Below, one piece after another: positions 25,037 through 33,869 of a DNA stretch of 38,698 nt. Within the stretch, counting starts at the first letter, position 1; each line of letters opens with the position of its first letter. The DNA comes from Leptospiraceae bacterium (lineage in GTDB: Bacteria; Spirochaetota; Leptospiria; Leptospirales; Leptospiraceae): positions 1 to 38,698 of the forward strand of contig JAGOHK010000040.1 of NCBI GenBank assembly GCA_017996175.1, given 5' to 3'. The notes below the pieces were generated by a model. It did no database searches and had not been told where the DNA came from. It saw only the letters and a program-made list of their open reading frames with translations. A program made the position numbers and the translations under genes.

Positions 25037-26005
25037 ATGAAAACAGACGAATTAATCAAACATCTAGAAGTGACTTACACAGATTACGAAATCGAAAAAC
25101 GACTTCCGGTAATCGAAGAAATCAATCGACTCAAAAAAGAAAAAAACGCAGTCCTACTCGGTCACAATTATATGACACCCGACGTTTTCTATGGAGTGTC
25201 TGACATCGTAGGCGATTCTCTTTATCTGAGCAAAATGGCGGCAGAAACAAAAGCGGATATCATTTTGTTTAATGGAGTCCACTTCATGGCAGAAACAGCA
25301 AAGATTCTTTCACCGGATAAGAAGGTGTTAATCGCTGATTTAAAAGCAGGATGTTCTCTAGCCGAAAGTATTACAAGGCAAGATGTAATTGACTTAAAAA
25401 AACAATACCCGGGAGTTCCGGTTGTAACTTACGTAAATTGTTCTGCTGAGGTCAAAGCGGAAACTGATGTTTGCTGCACTTCAGGAAATGCGATTAAGAT
25501 TGTAAATTCCCTTGATGCGGATACTGTCATTTTTCTCCCAGACCAGTATCTAGCGTCTAACGTTCAAAAACATACTAAGAAAAAACTAATCACTCACCCT
25601 GGAAGTTGTATGGTGCACGAACTTTATACAAAACAAGACATAGAAAGCACTCGAAAACTATTTGACGATCTAGTAGTAATTTCTCATCCAGAATGCAAAA
25701 GTGATGTGGTGGATGCATCTGACTTTGCAGGCTCCACGTCAGAGATGGCAAATTTCATCGCAAAGTCCGATGCAAAGAATATCATGTTAATCACAGAATG
25801 TTCGATGGGCGATAATTTAAGATCCGAATTTCCAGAGAAAAAATTTGTATCTACATGCCAGACTTGTCCTCACATGAAAAAAATTACTCTAGAAAAAATT
25901 CGAGACTCCCTACTCTATGAACAATACGAAATTATCCTCGACAAAGAAATCATCGAAAAAGGCAAACGCTCTGTTACCCGCATGTTAGAACTCTCATACA
26001 AATAG
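25037..26005 (+). CDS. nadA: Quinolinate synthase A
   Basis: The 322-residue product matches NadA, which condenses iminoaspartate with dihydroxyacetone phosphate to make quinolinate for NAD synthesis, using a 4Fe-4S cluster. Landmarks are [52 protein letters not shown] (Cys106), [30 protein letters not shown] (Cys191), [21 protein letters not shown] and [15 protein letters not shown] (Cys277). The three cluster cysteines are all present. nadB and nadC are not in the window. No strong ribosome site precedes the ATG; a weak hairpin lies just upstream. Confidence 0.95.
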   Translation: MKTDELIKHLEVTYTDYEIEKRLPVIEEINRLKKEKNAVLLGHNYMTPDVFYGVSDIVGDSLYLSKMAAETKADIILFNGVHFMAETAKILSPDKKVLIADLKAGCSLAESITRQDVIDLKKQYPGVPVVTYVNCSAEVKAETDVCCTSGNAIKIVNSLDADTVIFLPDQYLASNVQKHTKKKLITHPGSCMVHELYTKQDIESTRKLFDDLVVISHPECKSDVVDASDFAGSTSEMANFIAKSDAKNIMLITECSMGDNLRSEFPEKKFVSTCQTCPHMKKITLEKIRDSLLYEQYEIILDKEIIEKGKRSVTRMLELSYK

Positions 26006-26059
26006 AAATACCAAGGATTTAGAAAATGAATCAGCAAATAATAAATTTAATAGCCCGCG

Positions 26060-26117
26060 GCAGCGAGCCCACTGCTAAGTGCCCCATTCCCAAGTCCAGC
26101 GTGGGAAACGCTGGAGT
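26060..26117. repeat. Short REP-like hairpin upstream of the response regulator gene
   Basis: tccagcgt (26095-26102) and acgctgga (26108-26115) form an 8-base stem around gggaa, in a stretch richer in GC than its surroundings. The flanking text (cattcccaagtccagcgtgg) is of a kind found repeatedly between genes in several bacteria. It lies between nadA and the next gene, so it may act as a weak terminator. Confidence 0.45.
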
Positions 26118-26134
26118 ATAAGTGTAAGGTTATA

Positions 26135-27376
26135 ATGAAAAACAAAATTTTTATTTTAGACGATAGTAAATCCTTTTCCAAACTTCTGGCAAGTCGAATC
26201 AAAAATGATATGGGAATGGATTGTATTTTTGCTGCCTCCTTCACTGAGGCAAAACAAGTTGTAGAAAAAGAAAGAAGTTCCATTTTTCTATCTCTAATTG
26301 ACTTAAATATGATAGATGCAAAAGGTGTAGAGCATATTGACTATATGCTACAACAAAAAATCCCTGTCATTGTAATAACAGGAGAATTAAACGACGAAAT
26401 TCGAAATAAAATTTTAGAAAAAAATATCATCGATTATATCTTCAAATCGAAAAAAGAAGATATGGACTATGTAATTAAGTTACTAAAACAAGTTCTACGG
26501 AACAGTGAAACAAAAGTTGTGGTTGCTGACGATTCGCCGCTATTTCGAAAACTCACAAGCGATTTACTGAGACTACAAATGTTTCAAGTTTTGGAAGCAA
26601 AGAATGGTTTAGATTGTTTGAATATCGTAGAAGATCATCCAGAAATAAAACTTGTTCTGACTGATTATAATATGAAGGAAATGGACGGATTTGAACTTAC
26701 TCTTCGTTTGAGAGAAAAGCATTCTAAGGACGAACTCATAATTATTTCCATTTCTGGAAACGAAACTAAAAATATTTCCTCCAAGTTTATTAAAATTGGA
26801 GTAAATGATTTTATTACAAAACCATTTACCAAAGAAGAATTCGCCTGTAGAATCAATATGAATATGGACGCACTCGAAAGTATAGAAAAAATTCGCGATA
26901 TTTCTAGGCGTGATTTTTTAACAGGTCTCTACAATCGACAATATTTTTGGGAGAAAAGCAAAACACTATTAGCCACTGGAAAAGAAACTGCTTTAGCTGT
27001 ATTTATCATTGACCATTTTAAAAAACTCAACACCGACCACGGAAATTCTGCGGGTGATTTAATTTTACAGTCGATTGGAATTATCGCAAAATCTCATTTT
27101 GACAAATCCCATTTGTTATTTCGCCTAGAAGGAAAAAAATTTGCCGTTCTAATTCAAAATATTTCTAGGAATGATGCGATTAGTTTATTTGAAAATTTTT
27201 GTAAAAAGGTAGCAAGTCTTCCAGTAAATGTAAATGGAAAAAGTATTGACTACACAATTTCAGTTGGTCTATCTTTAACACAAAATCCAGATCCTGAATT
27301 TCGAGACAAAGAAGCAGAAGACCTACTGAGTAGTGCACGAAGTTCAGGCAGAAACCGAGTGACTGTTAGCCAGTGA
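26135..27376 (+). CDS. Double-receiver response regulator with a degenerate GGDEF domain
   Basis: The 413-residue product has two receiver domains and a GGDEF-type domain, as in PleD. Receiver 1 covers residues about 1-120 (DD at 9-10, likely phospho-Asp56 in LIDLNM). Receiver 2 covers about 125-245 (DD at 132-133, Asp177 in LTDYNMKEMDGFE, Lys229 in ITKPF). The GGDEF domain covers about 258-413 and is recognisable by RRDFLTGLYNRQYF and DHFKKLNTDHGNSAGD. The active-site motif has become LEGKKF (331-336) in place of GGDEF, and the first metal-binding Asp is Ile (FIIDHFKK for DIDHFK). It is therefore probably not a working diguanylate cyclase and more likely acts as a phosphorylation-dependent adaptor or c-di-GMP/GTP sensor. 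Confidence 0.88.
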   Translation: MKNKIFILDDSKSFSKLLASRIKNDMGMDCIFAASFTEAKQVVEKERSSIFLSLIDLNMIDAKGVEHIDYMLQQKIPVIVITGELNDEIRNKILEKNIIDYIFKSKKEDMDYVIKLLKQVLRNSETKVVVADDSPLFRKLTSDLLRLQMFQVLEAKNGLDCLNIVEDHPEIKLVLTDYNMKEMDGFELTLRLREKHSKDELIIISISGNETKNISSKFIKIGVNDFITKPFTKEEFACRINMNMDALESIEKIRDISRRDFLTGLYNRQYFWEKSKTLLATGKETALAVFIIDHFKKLNTDHGNSAGDLILQSIGIIAKSHFDKSHLLFRLEGKKFAVLIQNISRNDAISLFENFCKKVASLPVNVNGKSIDYTISVGLSLTQNPDPEFRDKEAEDLLSSARSSGRNRVTVSQ

Positions 27377-27431
27377 GATGCTTTATCAAAAAAGACTAGA
27401 CAAAGAAACATTTTAGTGAAGTAATCATTGT

Positions 27432-27662
27432 ATGAGCCAATTAGATCGAATTACATTTAATACAGACATTATGGGTGGGCAAGCGTGTATTAGAGGAATG
27501 AGAATTCCAGTCTCACTGATCCTCAACCTACTTGCCAATGAAATGACACAAAAAGAAATTATTAATGAATATCCAGATTTAGAGGAAGCGGATGTAAAAC
27601 AATCGCTACGTTATGCGGCATGGCTTGCGACTGAAAGAATTTCTCTGAACGTAGCAGTTTAG
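27432..27662 (+). CDS. DUF433-family antitoxin
   Basis: The 76-residue product matches the DUF433 pattern: DRITFNTDIMGGQACIRGMR, then RIPVSLILNLLANEMTQKEI and a tail EEADVKQSLRYAAWLA. DUF433 proteins are small HTH-like antitoxins typically paired with a PIN-like DUF5615 protein, which is exactly the next gene, starting four bases later. It probably also represses its own operon. Full length. Confidence 0.88.
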   Translation: MSQLDRITFNTDIMGGQACIRGMRIPVSLILNLLANEMTQKEIINEYPDLEEADVKQSLRYAAWLATERISLNVAV

Positions 27663-27666
27663 CAAA

Positions 27667-28035
27667 ATGAAATTTTTAGGGGACATGGGTATTTCTGGAT
27701 CAACAATTCATTGGTTACTAGAACAAGGATTTCCCGCAAGACATCTAAGAAATTTAGGACTACAAAAATTACTAGACAGCGATATATTACGATTAGCCAG
27801 AGAAGAAAACGAAATTATTCTAACCTGTGATCTTGATTTTGGCACCTTACTTGCTCATTCAAAAGACTCCTTACCTAGTATCATCCTATTCCGATTGGAA
27901 AACGAAAGACCGGAAAATATCAATAAACACTTAGCTATTGTTTTAAATAATTTCAAAATAGAATTATTGAAAGGATGTATAATTTCCGTAACAGAAAAAA
28001 AATACCGAATCAGAGAGTTACCTTTCAATCCATGA
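27667..28035 (+). CDS. DUF5615 PIN-like toxin
   Basis: The 122-residue product matches the DUF5615 / Mut7-C-like PIN group: MKFLGDMGISGSTIHWLLEQGF, HLRNLGLQKLLDSDILRLARE, ILTCDLDFGTLLAHS and PSIILFRLENERPENI. The usual N-terminal text is MKFLVDENLP; here the acidic pair is reduced to GDMGIS, keeping Asp6 but losing the usual Glu, so activity may be altered. The central CDLDFG acids are present. Paired with the DUF433 antitoxin upstream. Its stop overlaps the next gene's ATG (ATGA). Confidence 0.82.
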   Translation: MKFLGDMGISGSTIHWLLEQGFPARHLRNLGLQKLLDSDILRLAREENEIILTCDLDFGTLLAHSKDSLPSIILFRLENERPENINKHLAIVLNNFKIELLKGCIISVTEKKYRIRELPFNP

Positions 28036-28661
28036 AAAAAATCATCATCTTTGGATCCAGTGGAAGAGTTGGACAAAAACTCGTAGAATATGCATTAGCA
28101 GATAATTACTTAGTAACAGCATTTGTCAGAAATGAAAATAAAATTCTAATAAAACACCCAAATCTGCAAATAGTAACTGGCGATGTATTTAATGAAAAAG
28201 AAGTAACAAATGCGATAGAAGGACAAGATATTGTTCTATCTGCACTCAGTGGTCGTTCTACCAAGCCCGACTACTCAGTATTATCCGTTGGAATGAAAAA
28301 TATAATTTCGGGTATGGAAAAATTTAGAGTAAGTAGAATTTTAAACGTTGCCGGTGCCGGAATTTTAGAAGACAAAGAATTTGGGCTTCGTAGAAATCGC
28401 CCTAATTATCCAGAAACTTTCAAATTCGTCTCAGCAGAGAATTGGAAAGTATTCGATTTTTTGCAAACAACTAACGTCCATTGGACCATTGTATGTGCTC
28501 CTGAAATGCCAAACGAAACTCGCACAGGAATCTATCGAACGGCTACTAATTATTTGCCGGAGGGTGGAAAAAGAATTTCTGTTGAAGATGTTGCTGATTT
28601 TATTTTGAAGAGTCTAAATACCGAAGTTACTTTTCAACAAAGAATCGGAATTGCTTACTAA
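28032..28661 (+). CDS. NAD(P)-binding protein, NmrA/SDR-like
   Basis: With the ATG at 28032 the product has 209 residues and begins directly with the Rossmann strand and glycine motif (MKKIIIFGSSGRVGQKLVEY). An upstream in-frame ATG at 27975 would add 19 residues unlike the family and overlap the toxin gene by 61 bases, so I prefer 28032, which overlaps it by four. Further matches to atypical SDR / NAD(P)H-binding proteins are LVTAFVRNENK, LQIVTGDVFN, DIVLSALSGRS and ILNVAGAGIL. The substrate is unknown. Linkage to the toxin pair is probably only translational coupling. Confidence 0.85.
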   Translation: MKKIIIFGSSGRVGQKLVEYALADNYLVTAFVRNENKILIKHPNLQIVTGDVFNEKEVTNAIEGQDIVLSALSGRSTKPDYSVLSVGMKNIISGMEKFRVSRILNVAGAGILEDKEFGLRRNRPNYPETFKFVSAENWKVFDFLQTTNVHWTIVCAPEMPNETRTGIYRTATNYLPEGGKRISVEDVADFILKSLNTEVTFQQRIGIAY

Positions 28662-28731
28662 ATCTGAATTTTTCGTTTAATTTACTTTTACGATGCCGAT
28701 TTAACGATAATAAATAACGGGAGATTACTCT

Positions 28732-28838
28732 CTGTCACCCCCGAAATTTTCTATCGGGGGTCTCAAGAACTAGAGATTCCCGATATCGCTTGGCGGTCGT
28801 GTGAGCGAAGCGAAAGGGTGGAATTTCGGGAATGACAG
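28732..28838. repeat. Dispersed double-hairpin repeat, copy C
   Basis: Outer arms ctgtca (28732-28737) and tgacag (28833-28838) enclose a perfect hairpin acccccga / tcgggggt and a wider pair attcccga / tcgggaat with extra sequence in the loop. The middle (tatcgcttggcggtcgtgtg) resembles another inserted repeat. It is related to copies A and B. Confidence 0.65.
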
Positions 28839-28868
28839 CTTAAATCTATTGTCAAAAGGCTCTAATTC

Positions 28869-28893
28869 CTTACATCGAATCCACGTTAAATAA
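28869..28893. repeat. Terminal-repeat motif near copy C
   Basis: cttacatcgaatccacgtta plus aataa matches about 20 of 25 bases of 23814-23838, at the same relative side of the copy B unit, and the reverse complement of 16275-16299. It suggests that the repeat unit and this end motif move together. It lies directly before the ribosome site of the transporter gene. Confidence 0.55.
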
Positions 28894-28901
28894 GAGGACT
28901 T

Positions 28902-30557
28902 ATGGACATTATTGTCAAATATTTAGAAGAAAATAAACTATTTCTACTTTTTCTTGTGATTGCGATAGGATATTTATTTGGAAAAATAAAATTCAAAGGA
29001 TTTAGTCTAGGAATAGCGGCTGTGCTTTTTGTGGGAATAGGATTTGGATCTCTCTCTGAAAAGTTAGCTCTGCCGGATATCGTTTATATTTTAGGACTAG
29101 TATTTTTTGTGTATACAACGGGTCTCCAAGCAGGACCTGGATTTTTTACAAGTTTCGATAAAAATGGAATTATTTATAATCTAACGATGATCGGAGTATT
29201 GTCATTTACTGCTGTCCTAACAATCTTCCTAGGCAAGACTTTTGAAATGAACGCAAATATTATCTCTGGACTTTTTGCGGGATCTCTTACCAGCACTCCA
29301 GCTCTTGCGTCTATCGTTGATACTTTAAAGATTTCACTCATAAATACTCCCCCAGAGGAATTAAGTAAATTTTTAGGAGAGCCTATTGCCGGTTATTCAA
29401 TTGGTTATCCTTACGGAGTCATTGGAGTTATTATTTCTTTTTTCCTCTTCAAAAAAATATTTAAGATCAATGTAGAAAAAGAAAGTAAGGAAATTGCAGA
29501 AAAGCTAGGCATAGGAAGCCAGGAATTAGAAAGAAGAGATGTAAAAATTACAAACCAAAACGTAATTGGAAAAACCGTTGAAGAACTATTTGCAAACAAT
29601 CACCTAGAAGGTCTAGTGATAGCCCGAATCAAAAAAAGGGAAAATCTAGAAATAGTTCACGGTGGAACAATATTAGAAAAAGACGATATAATAACGTTAG
29701 TCGGCACTAAGCTAAGAGAGCGCACTGCCTTTTTCGGAGTTCACGATCATACTCATTTATTTTCAGATAGATCGACTTTGGATTTTAGAAGAGTATTTGT
29801 ATCGAATAAAGATGTGATTGGATACTCCATTGGAAAATTAGATTTGCATAATAAATTTCAGGCAACCATTACACGCTTGAAACGAGGGGATTCTGATATT
29901 ATCCCCTCTCACAATACAGTATTACAAGGTGGAGATAGAATCCGAATTGTTGCGGCAAAAGAAGATATGGACAAAGTCTCAAAATTTTTCGGAGACTCGT
30001 ATCATAGTCTAACGGAGATTGACTATATCAGTATGGCAATCGGAATTACACTCGGACTTTTTATAGGAGAAATTCCAATTCCGCTTCCTGGAGGTGCTTC
30101 TTTCAAACTAGGGTACGCAGGTGGACCTTTAATTGTAGCACTCGTCTTGGGTTATATCGGAAGAACTGGAAATATTGTATGGGGAATGTCGTATAACGCA
30201 AATCTAACCCTACGGCAAATGGGTGTTGTCCTCTTTCTTTCGGGTATCGGACTTAAAGCAGGATTTTCCTTTGGAACAAACTTTGCTAAATACGGGTTAC
30301 TACTCATTACCCTCGGATTTATTATTACAACCGTAAACACAGCCTTAATGATCTTAATCGGTAGACTCCTTCTAAAAATCCCCTACCCTCTTCTTATGGG
30401 AATCATTTCCGGTATGCAAACCCAACCAGCCTGTATCGCCTACGCCAACGCCGAAATAAAAAACAGTGTCCCAAATTTCGGTTACTCCTTAGTATTTCCG
30501 ATCGCCATGATTTCTAAAATCTTACTCGCACAGATAGTCTTTAATGTGATGAAGTAA
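28902..30557 (+). CDS. AspT/YidE-family transporter with TrkA-C (RCK_C) domains
   Basis: The 551-residue product matches the putative transporter family that includes the aspartate:alanine antiporter AspT and E. coli YidE/YbjL, which have a duplicated membrane domain. The N-terminal half has about five membrane segments with GLVFFVYTTGLQAGPGFF and SGLFAGSLTSTPALASI. The middle (about 210-370) has two RCK_C-type regulatory domains (IGKTVEELFANNHLEGLVIA and VIGYSIGKLDLHNKFQATI). The C-terminal half repeats the membrane fold (LFLSGIGLKAGFSFG, ISGMQTQPACIAYAN). A ribosome site (agagga) precedes the ATG. An organic-anion or amino-acid substrate is likely. Confidence 0.9.
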   Translation: MDIIVKYLEENKLFLLFLVIAIGYLFGKIKFKGFSLGIAAVLFVGIGFGSLSEKLALPDIVYILGLVFFVYTTGLQAGPGFFTSFDKNGIIYNLTMIGVLSFTAVLTIFLGKTFEMNANIISGLFAGSLTSTPALASIVDTLKISLINTPPEELSKFLGEPIAGYSIGYPYGVIGVIISFFLFKKIFKINVEKESKEIAEKLGIGSQELERRDVKITNQNVIGKTVEELFANNHLEGLVIARIKKRENLEIVHGGTILEKDDIITLVGTKLRERTAFFGVHDHTHLFSDRSTLDFRRVFVSNKDVIGYSIGKLDLHNKFQATITRLKRGDSDIIPSHNTVLQGGDRIRIVAAKEDMDKVSKFFGDSYHSLTEIDYISMAIGITLGLFIGEIPIPLPGGASFKLGYAGGPLIVALVLGYIGRTGNIVWGMSYNANLTLRQMGVVLFLSGIGLKAGFSFGTNFAKYGLLLITLGFIITTVNTALMILIGRLLLKIPYPLLMGIISGMQTQPACIAYANAEIKNSVPNFGYSLVFPIAMISKILLAQIVFNVMK

Positions 30558-30672
30558 GAAGACCAACTGTGGGCTCGCTGGATAGAAAATACTTAAATCC
30601 TGAAAGTTCAGATTTTTATTTGAATCTCTTGAATATCCATTCCATTTTGGTCAATAAGGATGGTAGACTTAA

Positions 30673-31218
30673 ATGGAAAATAAAAAAGAATTAGAATTGG
30701 AAGAAAGACAAAAATACCGACCGGCTGATATTGCGCGAATATTGTTTAGTTTATTAGTGTTGTTTATAAGTCGAGATATTGCCGTAGTCAATTTTCTGAT
30801 GGGCTTTCATTTATTCACCTCAATTGTATGGATCATTCAGAGTGAAAAATCCCCCCTTTTTCAAATCAAATATCCTTTGTTCTGGCTAATTCCTGCGAGT
30901 TTAGATGTATTAAATTGTCTTATGATTATTTATGTAACTGGCTCTGCTTATTCCAGTTGGATATTATCCCTAACGTTCCTAACAGCTATCTCGGCATCCG
31001 ATCCGCTTCGTTGGCGTGGAATATTTACTGTAGTTGCGGGTGCTATTGGTTTGGCGCTACTACTTGTATTAGTCCAAGTTGGAGTTTTGCCTTTTGTTGA
31101 TGTTTGGAAAGTAAATTACAGACCTAATTCTTGGAGTCTAGTAGTTCAGACTGTTACGCTTAACGCAGGTGTTTCTTTTTTCATTTGGTCTGCCATACAT
31201 AGCAGAATTAACCAATAG
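30673..31218 (+). CDS. Small polytopic membrane protein of unknown function
   Basis: The 181-residue product has a charged N-terminus (MENKKELELEERQKYRPADI) followed by about five to six hydrophobic helices with little between them (for example ILFSLLVLFISRDIAVVNFL, VVAGAIGLALLLVLVQVG). It resembles the membrane sensor half of multi-domain signalling proteins, but no catalytic domain follows. The next gene starts 13 bases later with its own ribosome site, so the two are probably co-transcribed. I do not recognise the family. Confidence 0.65.
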   Translation: MENKKELELEERQKYRPADIARILFSLLVLFISRDIAVVNFLMGFHLFTSIVWIIQSEKSPLFQIKYPLFWLIPASLDVLNCLMIIYVTGSAYSSWILSLTFLTAISASDPLRWRGIFTVVAGAIGLALLLVLVQVGVLPFVDVWKVNYRPNSWSLVVQTVTLNAGVSFFIWSAIHSRINQ

Positions 31219-31231
31219 GAGAAAGAGTGAT

Positions 31232-32317
31232 ATGAACAAAACAGCCGCTCTATTTCTGCCAGCAGTTCTGGCATTGATTTTAAGTGTATTTATTCTAAAT
31301 GATGACAGCAGTTCTAAGAAGAAAAAAAAGCATAAGAGAAAAATTTCTCATACTGAAGAATCCATAGACTCTCTCCCAAAGAACACAGATCCCACCTTCC
31401 TGAATCTTCCCTTGGCGGATAATGAAATATATCCACCAGAAGAAATTCAAAATTTTATACAGTTACTTAAAGAAGAAGAATCAAAGACAATTAACACTCA
31501 TACAGGAATTCATTCACTCACTTCTAGAGTGGAACAATATTGTAGAAATATGCTTTCAAGGCAAAGTAATCAAAGTATGAATGACTCCTTACTAAGGAAT
31601 TGTTTTGAAGAAATTGTGAAAGCAACCTTTCCAGAGAGATTGGAGCAAATCAGTATATACCTACAAAACCTAATCCAATATAGAATGGCACTAGAATCGG
31701 AAAGTAATTTGACTGATTCAAAAGCAAATAGGGAAGCGGCTCTGTGGCGCAAGAGATACGAATTATTTGGATATGACGCTGCTGAAGAACTTTATGCAAG
31801 TGATCGATTTTTGAAAAAAGTAGAGCAGAGGATAACGGAAAATACTTCTAGTAAAAAAAGTTTGGATGAAAAAATCCGTTTTCTGGAAGAAGAAATTGCG
31901 AACATTAAATCCCTACAACAAAATCAGCAAGATACAGCCAATGAGGAATTTATTGAGTTTGGAGAATACTTTCTGTCATCCCCAGAAGTGCAAGCGAGTT
32001 TAAATTCCATGTCACCTAAAAATCGAAACCAAAAACTCAGAGCAATCAGAATTTCAGTCGGAGTACCAGAAAGCCGCTTGCATGAATTAGAAGATTGGGA
32101 TAAAAGCAGACTAGAAGTGTGGGAAAAAGGTAAACGATACAATAAAGAACTGAGTGCCTTAAAATCTAAACCAGATTTAAGCAAAGAAGAATATGATCAA
32201 AAGTTGAAACAACTAAAGGAATCATTTTTTGGAAAGGAACTTGCAGAGGAAATTGAAGAAGAAGAAAAAAAAGGAATCGACCGTTTTGCTGTTAAGCCAG
32301 AATTTTTTCTTCAATGA
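31232..32317 (+). CDS. Membrane-anchored helical protein, candidate lipase-specific foldase (Lif-like)
   Basis: I prefer the ATG at 31232 because aggagaaag precedes it; an earlier in-frame ATG lies inside the upstream gene. The 361-residue product has one N-terminal membrane helix (LFLPAVLALILSVFIL), a basic linker (KKKKKHKRK) and a long helical region. Segments reading ALWRKRYELFGYDAAEELYA, FLKKVEQRI and FFGKELAEEIEEEEKK resemble the helical repeats and LFG-type motifs of Lif chaperones, and the length (300-360) fits. A lipase-like gene starts 297 bases downstream, supporting the idea, although in known systems the lipase comes first. The characteristic RxxFDY motif is not seen, so this is suggestive only. 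Confidence 0.5.
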   Translation: MNKTAALFLPAVLALILSVFILNDDSSSKKKKKHKRKISHTEESIDSLPKNTDPTFLNLPLADNEIYPPEEIQNFIQLLKEEESKTINTHTGIHSLTSRVEQYCRNMLSRQSNQSMNDSLLRNCFEEIVKATFPERLEQISIYLQNLIQYRMALESESNLTDSKANREAALWRKRYELFGYDAAEELYASDRFLKKVEQRITENTSSKKSLDEKIRFLEEEIANIKSLQQNQQDTANEEFIEFGEYFLSSPEVQASLNSMSPKNRNQKLRAIRISVGVPESRLHELEDWDKSRLEVWEKGKRYNKELSALKSKPDLSKEEYDQKLKQLKESFFGKELAEEIEEEEKKGIDRFAVKPEFFLQ

Positions 32318-32614
32318 AAAATATTAAATTGACACTTTTTTTTTAGATAAAACATTACGAAATACATTTCAGGGTTTTCAGCGAATATTAGAATTTTAAT
32401 ATTAGACTTACGTGAAAATTAGAGATAAATGAGTTTTATCCGCAACACTCTGGTAAAACGATTCTGTCTGTTTTATTTTAAAGCAACTCTAATATTAGAT
32501 TTGTTGGTAAATAAAATAGAGAGAGCAATTTCATCATTCTCTTATTTACCAACAAATCTATTTCTATCTTTTTGATTGCAGTTGTCTTGAAAAAATAAAT
32601 AAATGAGGATAATT
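32318..32614. other. Leader region of the lipase-like gene with a perfect 19-base inverted repeat
   Basis: Arms tagatttgttggtaaataa (32496-32514) and ttatttaccaacaaatcta (32542-32560) are perfect complements with a 27-base loop. They are followed by a T-rich run (tttctatctttttg). The hairpin could end the upstream transcript or regulate the lipase gene that starts 55 bases later. The rest of the region shows nothing clear. Confidence 0.65.
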
Positions 32615-33805
32615 ATGAAAAAAAAATTTCATCTCGCCATTGTGTTGGCGACAGTGTTAGTAAGTTTAAGTGGCTATTCAAAGTTATACGCTGTAGCGGA
32701 TACACTTGATTATGGGTTTTATTGGTTTGGAGCAAATAACCAAAAAGCAGATGCAGTTGCAGCCAATGGAACTGCAAACACTGTGAGTACATCATTTTAC
32801 GATCCTTCCAAACCAACCGTTCTCTATTTCCACGGCTGGCAAAAAGGAACATCTAAATTAAATTACTCAAGAGAGACATTCCTATACACTGATCCAACAA
32901 CTAAAGCAAGCGTTGACACAATTGCTAAATGGAAAGCTGACGGTTGGAATGTTGCGATTTTTTACTGGAATCAATTGGCAGATGAAGATGAAGTTAAAAA
33001 TGCAGAAGCAAAGATTTGGAGCACTTTAGGTCCACAAAAAATGCGCTATAGACTGAGTGATGGAACTTACGGAACTGCATTTACCCCAACGAAAAGTGTG
33101 GGCGAACTCGCATTAGCCCAATACGTTGCAATGATGGTGAATTACACTGGATCAGAAGTAAGATTTGCAGGACATTCTCTCGGTAGCCAATTAGCTGTCA
33201 ATTTAGCGAAACTTGTGAGTGACTACGTAGCGGCTAACGCTACAAAAATCAAACTCATGCCAAAACGTCTAGAACTTCTGGATCCTTATTGGAGCAAAGA
33301 CGGAAAAACTTATTTTGGAGACAAATACGGATCTGCCTATTCAAGCTGCAATGGAACTAAAGATGGAAAATTAGACTGGAATGCAGAGGTCGTTAGGTGC
33401 TATATCTATAATATGATTAGCAAAAACAATCTCCTCGTTACTTGGTATAAAACTTCTGCCATTTATGACTTTTGGGTTGGAGATCAAAATACTCCACTTG
33501 AATCAATTGTTGCCATGCACAATCCAGCTTCTTATTGGCTAAACACAACTGATCAAACCGGTAAACATGTGTGGGCACGTTTTCTTTATTTTTGGACAAA
33601 AACTGTTGCGACATCAACTGGTTTTCCAAAAGAATGCACTATCAGTGGAACAACAAGAACCCCAACAGGAAAAATAACAACATACGCAAACACACCTGAT
33701 GCAAGAGTAAAAGAAATGATGGGCAATACTTATTATTGGGTGCAAGTGGAAGGAAGAAACACTCCAAATCCAAACGACGACTGGTATGAAAGAAAAACAC
33801 GTTAA
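32615..33805 (+). CDS. Secreted lipase-like alpha/beta hydrolase
   Basis: The start at 32615 follows a gagga ribosome site; an ATG 12 bases earlier is less likely. The 396-residue product has a signal peptide (cleaved near SKLYA-VAD, residue 26). Alpha/beta-hydrolase landmarks are the oxyanion motif VLYFHGWQKG (about 69-78), the nucleophile elbow FAGHSLGSQLA (Ser188), Asp223 in ELLDPYWS and a possible catalytic His302 in VAMHNPASYW. Several cysteines (SSCNG, VRCYIY, KECTIS) may form disulfides. The enzyme should be exported and cleave lipid or ester substrates outside the cytoplasm. Helper protein: see the Lif-like gene upstream. Confidence 0.82.
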   Translation: MKKKFHLAIVLATVLVSLSGYSKLYAVADTLDYGFYWFGANNQKADAVAANGTANTVSTSFYDPSKPTVLYFHGWQKGTSKLNYSRETFLYTDPTTKASVDTIAKWKADGWNVAIFYWNQLADEDEVKNAEAKIWSTLGPQKMRYRLSDGTYGTAFTPTKSVGELALAQYVAMMVNYTGSEVRFAGHSLGSQLAVNLAKLVSDYVAANATKIKLMPKRLELLDPYWSKDGKTYFGDKYGSAYSSCNGTKDGKLDWNAEVVRCYIYNMISKNNLLVTWYKTSAIYDFWVGDQNTPLESIVAMHNPASYWLNTTDQTGKHVWARFLYFWTKTVATSTGFPKECTISGTTRTPTGKITTYANTPDARVKEMMGNTYYWVQVEGRNTPNPNDDWYERKTR

Positions 33806-33827
33806 TTCAATTTGATAAAATTTCATA

Positions 33828-33851
33828 GAATGCGGCATTTGCGCCGCATTC
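33828..33851. terminator. Hairpin after the lipase-like gene
   Basis: gaatgcggc (33828-33836) and gccgcattc (33843-33851) form a perfect nine-base GC-rich stem with the loop atttgc, 22 bases after the stop codon. There is no downstream T-run on the plus strand, so it is either a weak or factor-dependent terminator, or a transcript-stabilising hairpin. Confidence 0.55.
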
Positions 33852-33869
33852 GAGAAAATTCATCTTATA

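Noticed and set aside
27975..28031. Earlier ATG for the NmrA-like gene
   Set aside because: The extra 19 residues lie inside the toxin gene and precede a Rossmann strand that normally starts the protein; the ATG at 28032 gives the usual four-base overlap.
31169..31231. Earlier in-frame ATG for the Lif-like gene
   Set aside because: It overlaps the upstream membrane protein gene, while the ATG at 31232 has a good ribosome site.
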